A stretch of DNA of 64,000 nucleotides. It comes from Bacillus sp. SD088. Lineage in GTDB: Bacteria; Bacillota; Bacilli; Bacillales; Bacillaceae_C. Location: the NCBI RefSeq assembly GCF_017355205.1, contig NZ_JADIJK010000003.1, positions 204,789 to 268,788 of the forward strand. Direction: 5' to 3'. How positions within the stretch are numbered: the first letter of the stretch is position 1; every line of letters begins with the position of its first letter. This document shows, in pieces, positions 1-7,916 of the stretch. Under the pieces are notes generated by a model. The model saw only the letters and a program-made list of their open reading frames with translations. It was not told the origin of the DNA and made no database searches. A program made the translations under genes and the position numbers.

Positions 1-235
1 CGTTATTACGGCACCATGTATAGGAGAAAAATTCGGCGAATGTGTCGAAGTTTGCCCTGTCGATTGTATTCTAGAGGGGGATGAGATGTTTTTCATCGAT
101 CCTGATCTTTGTATAGACTGTGGAGCTTGTCAAGCCGTTTGTCCTGTCGAAGCAATTTATCATGAGGAAGATATCCTTCCAGAAGATGAAAAATACTTCG
201 ATAAAGCAAAGGAATTCTTCGCAGCTGCAGATTAA
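1..235 (+). CDS. Ferredoxin, 3' part (gene enters from the left edge)
   Basis: Reading from base 2 gives 77 residues and a TAA stop at 233-235; the start lies outside the window. Two iron-sulfur motifs are visible. The first is C-x7-C-x3-CPVDC (residues about 6-22), the second [12 protein letters not shown] (about 37-48), followed by an acidic tail. This is the layout of Bacillus Fdx-type 7Fe/8Fe ferredoxins, small cytosolic electron carriers. The wide spacing in the first motif resembles the 3Fe-4S or modified 4Fe-4S site of that family. Partner enzymes cannot be inferred from this fragment. The gene ends in a hairpin shared with the convergent methyltransferase gene. Confidence 0.85.
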   Translation, partial: VITAPCIGEKFGECVEVCPVDCILEGDEMFFIDPDLCIDCGACQAVCPVEAIYHEEDILPEDEKYFDKAKEFFAAAD

Positions 236-245
236 TGTATTTTAG

Positions 246-280
246 AAAAAAAGGTGGACTTGCCCAAGTTCACCTTTTTT
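246..280. terminator. Bidirectional intrinsic terminator
   Basis: GGTGGACTTG and CAAGTTCACC form a 10-bp stem with one G-T pair and a very short loop, flanked by an A-run on the left and a T-run on the right. It lies between the convergent ferredoxin and methyltransferase genes and slightly overlaps the 3' end of the latter. Confidence 0.8.
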
Positions 281-998
281 CTGCTTGTATTACCATATAG
301 CCAATCTTATCAGCATACTCCATTAGTAAAAGGCTTTGTTCTACTAAAATTTGTTCAACATCTTCACTGTAGACCACGGTTCCTCCGTTATCCAACATTT
401 TTTCTTCATCTGCATACTCTGATAATTCTTCTGTCATTTTTCTATCTTTTATAATGGTAAAGTTTTGAAAGCCCGCGTTTTTTAGCTTCGATAGCCATTC
501 TTCCTTCGTTAAAATTTCCTGAATTTGATACAGATTTTTAAATTGCTCTAGCTCTTCAACCTTCATTTGTTCTTGCACACACATTTCATTACAAATAAAA
601 GTTCCCGCTTGTTTTAAAGCTCTTCTCAATTCGTCTAAAGATTTTTCTATTTTCGTAAAAGCGATAACCGATTCCGAAACAATTAAATCAAATTGTTCAT
701 CAGCAAATGGAAGTTCTTCGATATCAGCTTCAATAATATCGATTGGTAAAGCTTGTACGCCTGCGTGCTGACGCAAATGGTGAATCATTTCTGGATGTTT
801 ATCAACTGCGACAACTTGACAACCAATGGTTTCAGCTATATATAAAGTTGTTTGCCCCATTCCACAACCTATATCAAGCACTTTCATTTCTTTAGTTAAC
901 TTTATATTTTCAAGTAGCCTTTTCGTCAAATAAAAACCACCTGGATGAGCCCCATGTACTTTCCCTTTTGCCAATGCATCATGATAATTGAATGCCAT
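270..998 (-). CDS. Class I SAM-dependent methyltransferase
   Basis: The protein has 242 residues. Motif I, VLDIGCGMGQT (about 40-50), binds S-adenosylmethionine; an acidic residue in VVAVDKHP (about D66) fits the ribose contact, and IIEADIEELPF (about 90-100) is motif II. The C-terminal half is shared with small-molecule or lipid methyltransferases of the UbiE/MenG/Methyltransf_11 type. The substrate cannot be named. A strong ribosome binding site, AAGGAG, sits before the ATG at 998. The gene is alone on its strand here and ends in a terminator shared with the ferredoxin gene. Confidence 0.8.
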   Translation of the reverse strand: MAFNYHDALAKGKVHGAHPGGFYLTKRLLENIKLTKEMKVLDIGCGMGQTTLYIAETIGCQVVAVDKHPEMIHHLRQHAGVQALPIDIIEADIEELPFADEQFDLIVSESVIAFTKIEKSLDELRRALKQAGTFICNEMCVQEQMKVEELEQFKNLYQIQEILTKEEWLSKLKNAGFQNFTIIKDRKMTEELSEYADEEKMLDNGGTVVYSEDVEQILVEQSLLLMEYADKIGYMVIQAEKR

Positions 999-1143
999 CC
1001 TTTCCGCTCCTTCATTGCTTATTTATACAATAAGATATGATAGTTGCTCCTGAGCGTGATGTTATTATTTCCGCTTAACAACTAAGTTGTTTGTCCATTC
1101 AAAAGCTTAGAAAGGCACATAGTCTAATAAAGGATGGATTACA

Positions 1144-1222
1144 GAGGTTGTTCAAAAAGTCCGGTAAAATCGATGCTGCGAATTTCTTGGTCCCTTTTAT
1201 CCTCCTTTTTGAACACGCACTT
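1144..1222. repeat. Family A hairpin repeat, short copy
   Basis: The segment begins with AGAGGTTGTTCAAAAAGTCC and ends with TCCTTTTTGAACACGCACTT, so its ends are inverted (GTTCAAAAAG / CTTTTTGAAC). Very similar ends occur at 10772-11012, 15889-16050 and 44168-44417. The internal GGTCCCTTTTATCC also matches those copies. It lies directly upstream of the ribosome binding site of the next small gene. An open frame runs through it from 1091 but is best read as non-coding. Confidence 0.75.
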
Positions 1223-1243
1223 AGAGTTAGGGAGGTGTTAAGT

Positions 1244-1489
1244 TTGCCAGTGAATCAATATTATCATGCTTGTCGCCGTGGTATTGGCCGTCCTGTGATG
1301 ATTACAACCAGAGATGGTCAAGTGCATCGTGGCATTATTGACCGTGTCTCTTCCAATCGAGTTTATCTTCGTCCATTGGGTGGATCCAATTATGGAGGAT
1401 ATGGCTATGGCTGGGGATGGGGTTGGGGATTTGGCTGGGGAGTTGCTTTAGGAGCCATCGCTGCCTTAGCTTTCATCCCCTTCTTTTAA
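1244..1489 (+). CDS. Small Gly/Trp/Tyr-rich protein with a possible Sm-like strand region
   Basis: I start this gene at TTG 1244, because GGGAGGTG lies 7 bases upstream and the longer open frame from 1091 runs through a repeat. The product has 81 residues. Residues 12-45 (GRPVMITTRDGQVHRGIIDRV) look like the short beta-strand pattern of Sm-like or small RNA/carbohydrate-binding folds. Residues 48-65 are very rich in Gly, Tyr and Trp, and the last 16 are hydrophobic. Similar low-complexity small proteins are common among Bacillus spore coat or surface proteins, but the function is unknown. A terminator follows at once. Confidence 0.7.
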   Translation: MPVNQYYHACRRGIGRPVMITTRDGQVHRGIIDRVSSNRVYLRPLGGSNYGGYGYGWGWGWGFGWGVALGAIAALAFIPFF

Positions 1490-1498
1490 CGTATATGC

Positions 1499-1543
1499 AA
1501 AAGAGGGATTCCACATTGACAATAATGGAATCCCTTCTTTTTT
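1499..1543 (+). terminator. Intrinsic terminator
   Basis: GAGGGATTCCA pairs with TGGAATCCCTTC across a 12-base loop and is followed by a T-run. It ends the small Gly-rich gene. Confidence 0.8.
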
Positions 1544-1622
1544 CAAAATTATACATTATTGTCAGGTATAAAACATTTGTCGATCTATATTTTTGCCTAT
1601 ACACCTTCCCAAAACCTGAATA

Positions 1623-1790
1623 GGATAAAGTGAACCTTCAATCAGTGGGGGTTTTCTTTCATCCCCCACTGATTGTTAGTTGAACTAATCGGGCTTTTAC
1701 GGGCAGTGTATCCCCCACCTATGCTTCTCCGTATTCTCTAAAGCCTTGAGGTGGGGGGATTACTGCCCGTTAATGCGGGATAAAGCGAAA
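1623..1790. repeat. Family C repeat, full-length reference copy
   Basis: It begins with GATAAAGTGAACCTTCAATC and ends with GCGGGATAAAGCGA. Two hairpins are visible: one built on CAGTGGGGG/CCCCCACTG, the other on CGGGCAGTGTATCCCCCACC paired with GGTGGGGGGATTACTGCCCG. The same ends and arms recur inverted at 18115-18396, as a deleted form at 31129-31181, as end-to-end remains at 42436-42466 and as decayed traces near 14168 and 44525. No protein is encoded. Confidence 0.85.
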
Positions 1791-1815
1791 TCGTTATTTA
1801 GAAAGGAGGATGGAC

Positions 1816-2004
1816 ATGTCCCATGAACATGAAAAGAAGCCGAAAGAAATACATGTGGAAAACCTCGTTATTCACGCAAAAAATGTGGAAATAAAAGAAG
1901 AAGGGCAGGGTAAACCCCCTCATCATCGAGACCCTTGGAATTTCTTTTGGGGAAGAAACCAAGAAGAAGCGGTGGAAGAACATTCCGAAGATAAAAAGGA
2001 GTAA
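1816..2004 (+). CDS. Small charged hypothetical protein
   Basis: The ribosome binding site GAAAGGAGG ends at 1809, so ATG 1816 (6-base spacing) is a better start than ATG 1810, which touches it. The product has 62 residues and is rich in Glu, Lys and His: SHEHEKKPKEIHVENLVIHA at the start, a WNFFWG patch near residue 45 and an acidic tail. There is no signal peptide or membrane segment. I do not recognise a family. It is followed by a terminator and converges with bdbC. Confidence 0.65.
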   Translation: MSHEHEKKPKEIHVENLVIHAKNVEIKEEGQGKPPHHRDPWNFFWGRNQEEAVEEHSEDKKE

Positions 2005-2051
2005 GGCAAGCAAATCTATTTTAAAAAACTCAATCGCTGTTCATACGTTAA

Positions 2052-2102
2052 TTGCAAAAAAAGGGAAATGCCAAAAAAGCACTTCCCTCTTTTCCTTTGC
2101 AA
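2052..2102. terminator. Intrinsic terminator between convergent genes
   Basis: AGGGAAATGC and GCACTTCCCT form a stem, nested inside outer TTGCAAA/TTTGCAA arms, with A and T runs on the two sides. It can serve both the small plus-strand gene and bdbC. Confidence 0.65.
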
Positions 2103-2113
2103 TGAATATAAGC

Positions 2114-2542
2114 TTAATCTTTTGTTCTACGAAGCAACAACATAAAAACGGTAATGAGAATAAAGGCAATCAGGGCTAAAAATGGGATGGTGATGAATCC
2201 CAGCCAGTTAATATATTGACCATTACAGGGAACTCCACCAACACATGGTTTCGCAGCCACTAGCCCAGGTACCTTTTGAATTAGGTAATGATAAAAGGAT
2301 ACCCCGATTCCAATAATGGAAAAAGGCAACACGTATTTTTTTATATTTTTATTCTGCTCAAATACGGCGATCCCAATGATCACAACTAAAGGATACATAA
2401 GGATTCTTTGATACCAGCAAAACTCACAGGGGATAAAGCCTTTGATTTCACTAAAATAAAGACTCCCTAATGTGGCGACAAGCGATACAATCCAAGCAAA
2501 ATAAAGAAGATAATCCTGAAAGCTCGACTTGGTATTCTTCAT
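2114..2542 (-). CDS. bdbC: Disulfide bond formation protein BdbC (DsbB family)
   Basis: The chosen start (ATG 2542) gives 142 residues, the usual BdbC/DsbB length; a longer frame from 2644 overlaps bdbD and has no ribosome binding site. Four membrane segments are visible (about 12-30, 47-61, 70-88 and 110-136). The first extracytoplasmic loop carries C39-E-F-C42, and the second carries C100 and C106, the two redox cysteine pairs of the family. DsbB proteins pass electrons from the thiol oxidase DsbA/BdbD to membrane quinone. The gene follows bdbD by four bases, so the two are translated from one message. Confidence 0.93.
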   Translation of the reverse strand: MKNTKSSFQDYLLYFAWIVSLVATLGSLYFSEIKGFIPCEFCWYQRILMYPLVVIIGIAVFEQNKNIKKYVLPFSIIGIGVSFYHYLIQKVPGLVAAKPCVGGVPCNGQYINWLGFITIPFLALIAFILITVFMLLLRRTKD

Positions 2543-2546
2543 CCTC

Positions 2547-3236
2547 TTACTCCAATCCTTTTTCAATGAGATTTGCAATAGATTTATAATCAAACGGATC
2601 CTCAACAACGATACCATTGATGATAACAGTTGGAGTCGATTCAATATTATGCTTTATTCTCAACTGATTATCAAGGTTGACCTCTGGTGATTCTAATGGC
2701 TGCTCCTCATTATACTTTTCAATCTCTTTGTCAAATTGATCTATATCTAAATCAACATTAGGTGCTGTTTCTTGAGCAATCTCTACTAATGTTTCATTTG
2801 TCACCCATTGTTCATCATGTTGTTCAGTTGCGGGCTGTGCTGCGAATAGAGCTTCATGAAATGCCCAAAAGTTTTCAGGATCTTGTTTGAAAACAGCCTC
2901 TGAAGCTAATGCTGCGCGAACAGATTCCTCTCCATGAAATAGAACATTTATATAAGAAAGCTTTGCCTGTCCGGTATCAATATAATCCTCTTCAAGCTGT
3001 GGTAGTACTCTTTCGGACCACGCTTTACAGCCTGGACATTTATAATCACCAAATTCCACAATGGAAACCGGGGCATCCTCCTCCCCCATGGTAGGTTGAT
3101 TATCAATATTGGGGTGTTCGACTTTTGGCGCATTTTCTTGATCTGTTTGATCTAGTTTCTGATTCAGGATGATAATAGCAGCGACGGCAATCACTACGAC
3201 GGCAATCGTAATGATCATTAATTTCTTATTATTCAT
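2547..3236 (-). CDS. bdbD: Thiol-disulfide oxidoreductase BdbD (DsbA family)
   Basis: The product has 229 residues: a membrane anchor at 5-24, a short linker, and a DsbA-type thioredoxin fold. The active site is C67-P-G-C70 and the cis-proline loop is T201-P202. Outside the membrane it oxidises cysteine pairs in exported proteins and is itself reoxidised by BdbC, encoded just downstream. In B. subtilis this pair supports competence proteins and other secreted disulfide proteins; which clients exist here is unknown. GGAGAGGTG precedes the ATG. Confidence 0.93.
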   Translation of the reverse strand: MNNKKLMIITIAVVVIAVAAIIILNQKLDQTDQENAPKVEHPNIDNQPTMGEEDAPVSIVEFGDYKCPGCKAWSERVLPQLEEDYIDTGQAKLSYINVLFHGEESVRAALASEAVFKQDPENFWAFHEALFAAQPATEQHDEQWVTNETLVEIAQETAPNVDLDIDQFDKEIEKYNEEQPLESPEVNLDNQLRIKHNIESTPTVIINGIVVEDPFDYKSIANLIEKGLE

Positions 3237-3502
3237 TTGGCACCTCTCCAGGTTTTTTCTAGTAAAGAAATGGGGTTTCTCCCCCTTTTAGTTCACGATA
3301 TTCCCTTTTCACAGTAACTAGAGAATTGTCAATATGGGGTTTAGGCCACCAATGAAACAAACATTTTCCACTGTAGGGAAACATCACTTCAATTCCTTTG
3401 TTAATCCTATCATACCCCTGGAAGGTAGGTAAACTAACATTCCGTTACAAAACAATGTCTTCTTCGTGAACTTTTCCGTTATTTCTGTTATAGAGGATGT
3501 TA

Positions 3503-3765
3503 AGAAAAGCGCAAGGCGCCCGCCTATCGGCGACAAGCAAATGTTCTGAGACAAAGAAAGGAGTTCTTTGCCTTTCTTTGTCTCAGGTTATTATGCAGAA
3601 CATCAGCTAAGATCTCGACGTCCTGGCGGCAGACTCAAAACAGGACGTCCTGTCGCTTCGTCTGCACTAGTACATCCTGTACGTCGCAACGCCGATGGAC
3701 TCGCTCCTGCGAGCCGATGGCGCATGAAGCTGGGCAACAACTGCCCAGCCTTAAAGCAATCTAAG
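3503..3765. repeat. Family B hairpin repeat inside the bdbD-minJ gap
   Basis: The 580-base gap between bdbD and minJ holds no gene I believe in. From about 3503 it carries AAGAAAAGCGCAAGGCGCCC, a palindrome around the family's pseudo-phrase GACAAGCAAATGTTC, the arm pair CAAAGAAAGG...CCTTTCTTTG, GACGTCCTGGCGGCAGACTC and GCACTAGTACATCCTGTACG. The same blocks, in the same order, make up 22262-22712. A plus-strand open frame of 88 codons (3568-3834) falls in this repeat and looks spurious. The part at 3237-3500 shows only the presumed bdbD promoter region. Confidence 0.8.
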
Positions 3766-3817
3766 AAAAACTTTATACTTTCTTATCTTTCAAAAAAAAG
3801 GCTCTGCGATTTTCTTC

Positions 3818-5014
3818 TTAACCAACCTGATTAGGCTGACCAATTTTCTGATTTTCTATGAAAAGAATGCCGAGTTCATGATGATCTCCCTCATATAAAG
3901 CTCCTTGAACAATCCGGATTTCATTATTATGATCAAACACTTCTAATTTACAATATGCTCGATTTTTTGATAGAGCCTGATACATTTCTTCCTGACTATT
4001 GACATTTACTTTGTTACAGGTTTGAATAACTTCGCCTGTTTTGAGTCCCATTTTCTCAGCTGGAGAATTTGGCAGCACGTCCAAAACCATGACACCAGAA
4101 TTTCTTGGAGCATAGTAGTACGGATTGTTATTTTCCCTTATACGGTGTCGGTAAACAAGCCAAACTCTTCCTATTAGAGCAAATACCGATGTGATGATTG
4201 CAGCGTATGCGGGTAAGAGGAAAACACCCACAATTCCTACGATGAGAACAAGCAAGCCAAGGCTTAAGACATTTTTCCCCATTCGCTTAACAGCAGCACC
4301 AGGCAATTCCGTTTGAATCTGCTGTTGAAAACCGACCAAAAATGGCAGTAGCACAAGAGAATATCCCTCAGATCCAGACGATATAACAGGCCACCAATCA
4401 AAAGGCAATGTTAAGACACCAGAAGGAAGAAAAAGAAAAGTAGGAAGAAGCCAAAATCTTTTTGTTTGCAAAGCCCCTACTATTAATCCTCTACGGCTTG
4501 TCCGTAATTTAGGTGAGACATCCTTCAACCCATTTTTTATCATGAGTATCCCTTCAGCAACCATTAATAAGCCCAACATAACAGATGCGCCAAGCAGGTA
4601 ATTCGAATCCAACGAATCAAGGAAGTCCCATTCAATGGAAAATAGAGACAATGAGCTTACTAGTAGTAAAGGGATGCCAATCGTGAAAGCAGCTGATAGC
4701 AATCTAGCATTTCCAATAATAGTTAATACAATCGTAGTAACCGCTACTATCAATAGCAGTTGTAACGGAAATGTCAAACCTAGCAAAATAGTTACAATGG
4801 ATAGAAGTATTCCAACGAGTATCCCCACAGGAAATAAATGTCTCAGCTCAAGAAAAATAGGATGTACTCTCATATGAAAATCACGTCGTTCTCGCTTTAT
4901 TCTCCAGAACCCCGCCAATACCACCCATGTTATTGAGAAATAGAAAATAGGATGAAGTAACACTCGCCCTATCCCTTTAGCAACCTCTATGGTCCATTCC
5001 AAGTCCCTCCACAT
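3818..5014 (-). CDS. minJ: Cell-division topology protein MinJ
   Basis: The product has 398 residues, matching B. subtilis MinJ (about 397). About seven or eight hydrophobic segments fill residues 15-290. A C-terminal PDZ domain (about 305-375) contains VMVLDVLPNSPAEKMGLKTG, followed by a short tail. MinJ is a membrane protein that bridges DivIVA at the poles and new septa to MinD, so that MinCD blocks division next to old septa. The neighbour ctpB upstream on the same strand is the same as in B. subtilis, which supports the name. A terminator lies between them. The last 40 bases of the gap contain ctpB's terminator and a ribosome binding site GGAAGGGATG. Confidence 0.85.
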   Translation of the reverse strand: MWRDLEWTIEVAKGIGRVLLHPIFYFSITWVVLAGFWRIKRERRDFHMRVHPIFLELRHLFPVGILVGILLSIVTILLGLTFPLQLLLIVAVTTIVLTIIGNARLLSAAFTIGIPLLLVSSLSLFSIEWDFLDSLDSNYLLGASVMLGLLMVAEGILMIKNGLKDVSPKLRTSRRGLIVGALQTKRFWLLPTFLFLPSGVLTLPFDWWPVISSGSEGYSLVLLPFLVGFQQQIQTELPGAAVKRMGKNVLSLGLLVLIVGIVGVFLLPAYAAIITSVFALIGRVWLVYRHRIRENNNPYYYAPRNSGVMVLDVLPNSPAEKMGLKTGEVIQTCNKVNVNSQEEMYQALSKNRAYCKLEVFDHNNEIRIVQGALYEGDHHELGILFIENQKIGQPNQVG

Positions 5015-5075
5015 CCCTTCCGAACATTAATATAACTTCTATTTTACCAGACATTAGAAGAAAAAGGATAAAAAT

Positions 5076-5114
5076 ATGGCTAGACATCTGAAATTTTCAA
5101 AAATGTCTAGCCTG
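5076..5114 (-). terminator. Intrinsic terminator after ctpB
   Basis: GGCTAGACAT and ATGTCTAGCC form a perfect 10-bp stem, followed on the minus strand by ATATTTTTAT. It separates ctpB from minJ, so minJ probably has its own promoter or is fed by read-through. Confidence 0.8.
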
Positions 5115-5156
5115 CCTTTTTTGAACATCCGTTTCAACTGAAAATATGTTCATTCA

Positions 5157-6596
5157 TCATTTATTTTTTTGTAAGGATTTTAAGGCAACTTGCAATTGAA
5201 TATCATTTTTCTCATCTTTTATAAAAGAAGCAATTTTTCCTTCTAATTTTGCTACTGTCTGATCATCGATTTCCCCTGTTACTGGCAGTTCCTCAACCGA
5301 TTGAAAGGCTCTCACTGCTTTTTCTGTTTGTTCATCAAAATAACCATCGATTCTGCCTGGAGAGAACCCTAATCCCTTCAACATCTCTTGAGCAAATTTA
5401 ATATTCTCATCATTCATATTTATTTTGAATGGTTCCTTGTATTCAATGGCATGTACATTAAAATAGGCTGGCTGCTGAACCTCAATCGTAGGTTCAACCC
5501 CTTTACCATGTATCCAGTTTCCATCAGGGGTTAACCATTTCGCCATTGTTAATTTTAAATTACCTCCAGCTTCCAATGGAATTGGTTGCTGCACCGTCCC
5601 CTTGCCGAAAGTCTTTGTACCGATTAAGGTTGTACCATTGATTTCATTTAAAGCGGCCACAAGGATTTCTGATGCAGAGGCGCTGCCTTCATCCATAAGT
5701 ACAGTAATAGGATAGTTTTTTTGCTGTTTCAATTCCGAATAATAGGTTTGCTTTTTACCTGAACGCTCCTCGATTTGAACATATGGTTTATCCCCTGTCA
5801 CTAATTGAGCGAGGATTTCTTGCACACTAATTAACATGCCACCCGGATTTCCCCGTACATCAATCACAAGGCCATCGATCTTTTCCGCTTCCAGTTCCTT
5901 TAATTCTGCCTCAAAGTCTCTCGCTGTTGCCTCCGCAAAAGAAGTGATCTCAACATAGCCAAATTTCTTTCCACCACTCTCTTTCACTTCGGAAAAAACG
6001 GTCAAAATCGGGACTTCGTCTCTGGCTATCTCGTATGTGAGCGATTTAGATACACCAGTCCTCGTTATATCCAGTGTCACCGTTGTTCCTTTTTTTCCAC
6101 GAATTTTACTCGATGCTTCGTATAAATCCAACCCATCAACAGGGTCCCCATCAATTCTAATAATTTGATCCTTTGCTTTTAGCCCTGCCTTTTCAGCTGG
6201 GGAATTTTTTATTGGGGAAATAATCACAAGCTTTCCTTCTTGAATGGCAATTTGAGCTCCGATTCCATTAAAGCTAGAATCCATGCTCTCATTAAATCTT
6301 TCTGCGGTCTCTTCATCCATATACACAGAATAGGGGTCTTGCAATGTCGCAACCATTCCTTGAATCGCGCCTTGAGTTAATTTCTTCGTATCTACTTCTT
6401 CTACATAAGCCTGTTGGATTAACTCATAGGCTTCTGCTACTTTTTCCATAGCTGGTAGTATCTGCACTGTTTTTCCTTCTTGATTCCCTTGTGTCTCTTG
6501 CCAATTCGGAAGAATCCACACCATACTCGCATATATACCGCTCGCCCCTAAAAGGAATGAACAAACGGAAATAATAACCAGCCACCTTTTCTTCAT
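5157..6596 (-). CDS. ctpB: Carboxy-terminal processing protease CtpB
   Basis: I start at ATG 6596: GAGGAGG lies six bases upstream, and the GTG at 6611 would overlap that site. The 479-residue protein has a signal anchor (6-28), a PDZ domain (about 105-185), an S41 protease core with the catalytic dyad in GSASASEI (S307) and GTKTFGKGTV (K332), and a C-terminal peptidoglycan-binding type 1 domain (about 395-460, GYFDEQTEKAVRAF). S41 CtpB acts outside the inner membrane; in B. subtilis it cleaves SpoIVFA during sporulation signalling. Its presence fits an endospore former. It is adjacent to minJ, as in B. subtilis. Confidence 0.92.
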   Translation of the reverse strand: MKKRWLVIISVCSFLLGASGIYASMVWILPNWQETQGNQEGKTVQILPAMEKVAEAYELIQQAYVEEVDTKKLTQGAIQGMVATLQDPYSVYMDEETAERFNESMDSSFNGIGAQIAIQEGKLVIISPIKNSPAEKAGLKAKDQIIRIDGDPVDGLDLYEASSKIRGKKGTTVTLDITRTGVSKSLTYEIARDEVPILTVFSEVKESGGKKFGYVEITSFAEATARDFEAELKELEAEKIDGLVIDVRGNPGGMLISVQEILAQLVTGDKPYVQIEERSGKKQTYYSELKQQKNYPITVLMDEGSASASEILVAALNEINGTTLIGTKTFGKGTVQQPIPLEAGGNLKLTMAKWLTPDGNWIHGKGVEPTIEVQQPAYFNVHAIEYKEPFKINMNDENIKFAQEMLKGLGFSPGRIDGYFDEQTEKAVRAFQSVEELPVTGEIDDQTVAKLEGKIASFIKDEKNDIQLQVALKSLQKNK

Positions 6597-6612
6597 ACAT
6601 TTCCTCCTCACC

Positions 6613-6790
6613 GCAATTAGGCCAACAGGATGTTGGTCAAAACGGCGAAGACATGCGGACGGAGGCCCACACGACGGTCAAAACGGTGTTGCGAATACAG
6701 GGACGTACTAGTGCAGGCGAAGCAACAGGATGTTGCGTTTTGAGCCTGCCGCTAGGACGACGCGAACTTAACCGTTTATCCATTTTAGCC
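6613..6790. repeat. Family B-related repeat
   Basis: This G+C-rich block between hom and ctpB contains GGCCAACAGGATGTTGGTCA (a small hairpin also seen at 18219, 22434 and 60396), GACGTACTAGTGCAGGCGAA and the palindromic arms GCAACAGGATGTTGC. It shares these units with families A, B and the insert in family C at 18.2 kb. It encodes no protein. Confidence 0.75.
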
Positions 6791-6862
6791 GTTTATCTCT
6801 TCATCCATTCTCCTTTATGAATAGCCTCTATAAAGCCTATGCGATGAGGGGACAAGTTATAA

Positions 6863-7834
6863 CTAATTTAGGACAGCTGCCTTATTGCTTTGAAAAATAC
6901 TAATAAAATCTTCTAACATAGCGCTAGCTGTTGGTTTACTCCCCGCTCCCGGTCCTTGAATCATGATTTTTCCAGCCAAGGAAGTTTCCAGCACGACTGC
7001 ATTATCTACACCTTCAACAGAATATAAAGGATGCCTGCTATCGATTTCAACTGGACGAACAGAAGCCTGGATACGATCTCCTACCTTTTCCAACTCTGCA
7101 ATATGCTTAAAACGGCCGTTAGAATTGGAAATCTTATCTTGTGAAAGGCTTGCTATTCCTTGGAGTTCAACTGTTTTCCATGGTGGTTGCTTCCCGTAGA
7201 TCAGCTGACTTAAGATCATAATTTTATAGAAAGCATCGATTCCCTCTACATCATTCGTTGGATCAGCTTCGGCAAAGCCGAGGGATTGAGCTGTTTTTAA
7301 CACTTCGGCGAACGGAAGTTGTTTCTTTCTCATTTCCGTTAAAATAAAATTAGAAGTACCATTTAGCAATGCTTGAACCCGCTCAATTTTATTCAACTGT
7401 AGTTGCTGCTGAATGGTGCGGATAACGGGGACCCCGGCTGCAACGGTCGCTTCGTAGCCAATTTGAACATTGTTTTCTCGCGCCTTTTCCAACAAACCTT
7501 CTCCGTGTTTAGCGAACATTTCTTTATTGGCTGTAATAATATGGCATCCGTGTTTAATGGCTTCATCCAGGTAATGATGCGCAGGTTCAGCACCGACAAT
7601 CGATTCAAAGAGGACATCAAGCCCTGGGATTGACAAAATTTCCTCAATATTATTGGTCACCATAACATCTTCTGCTACTTCACGCTCTTTCTTTTCATCT
7701 TGGATCAGTACCGCTACTACCTGCACTTCGGCTCCAATAAGCTCCTTTAATTTTTCTTGCTGATTACATATAACCTCATAAACGCCGGCTCCAACTGTGC
7801 CAAGTCCTAATAGTGCTGCTTTAATGATTCGCAC
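6863..7834 (-). CDS. hom: Homoserine dehydrogenase without ACT domain
   Basis: The protein has 323 residues. An N-terminal Rossmann motif GLGTVGAGVYE (10-20) binds NAD(P); a catalytic region follows with LLNGTSNFIL (about 162-171), FAEADPTNDVEGIDAFYK (about 192-209) and the catalytic lysine in DAFYKIMIL. It reduces aspartate semialdehyde to homoserine, the branch point to threonine and methionine. Typical Bacillus Hom is about 430 residues with a C-terminal ACT regulatory domain; this one stops right after the catalytic domain, so threonine feedback through ACT is absent. It lies 80 bases downstream of metY, which suggests a role in the methionine branch, though a terminator separates them. 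Confidence 0.88.
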   Translation of the reverse strand: MRIIKAALLGLGTVGAGVYEVICNQQEKLKELIGAEVQVVAVLIQDEKKEREVAEDVMVTNNIEEILSIPGLDVLFESIVGAEPAHHYLDEAIKHGCHIITANKEMFAKHGEGLLEKARENNVQIGYEATVAAGVPVIRTIQQQLQLNKIERVQALLNGTSNFILTEMRKKQLPFAEVLKTAQSLGFAEADPTNDVEGIDAFYKIMILSQLIYGKQPPWKTVELQGIASLSQDKISNSNGRFKHIAELEKVGDRIQASVRPVEIDSRHPLYSVEGVDNAVVLETSLAGKIMIQGPGAGSKPTASAMLEDFISIFQSNKAAVLN

Positions 7835-7869
7835 CTATTTCTCCCCCTTATTCATGGATGTCATTTAAA

Positions 7870-7904
7870 AAAGGAGACTGAAACGCATGGCGCCAGCCTC
7901 CTAG
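7870..7904 (-). terminator. Intrinsic terminator between metY and hom
   Basis: On the minus strand GGAGGCTGG and TCAGTCTCC form a stem with wobble pairs and are followed by seven T residues. It stands 35 bases before the hom start, so hom is either expressed by read-through or has a promoter overlapping this site. Confidence 0.7.
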
Positions 7905-7916
7905 CTTTCTTTGTCC

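Noticed and set aside
1091..1243. N-terminal extension of the small Gly-rich protein
   Set aside because: The extension is translated repeat sequence; GGGAGGTG before TTG 1244 marks the true start.
3568..3834. 88-codon plus-strand open frame
   Set aside because: It lies wholly within family B repeat sequence, has no ribosome binding site, and its translation is arginine-rich and unlike a protein.
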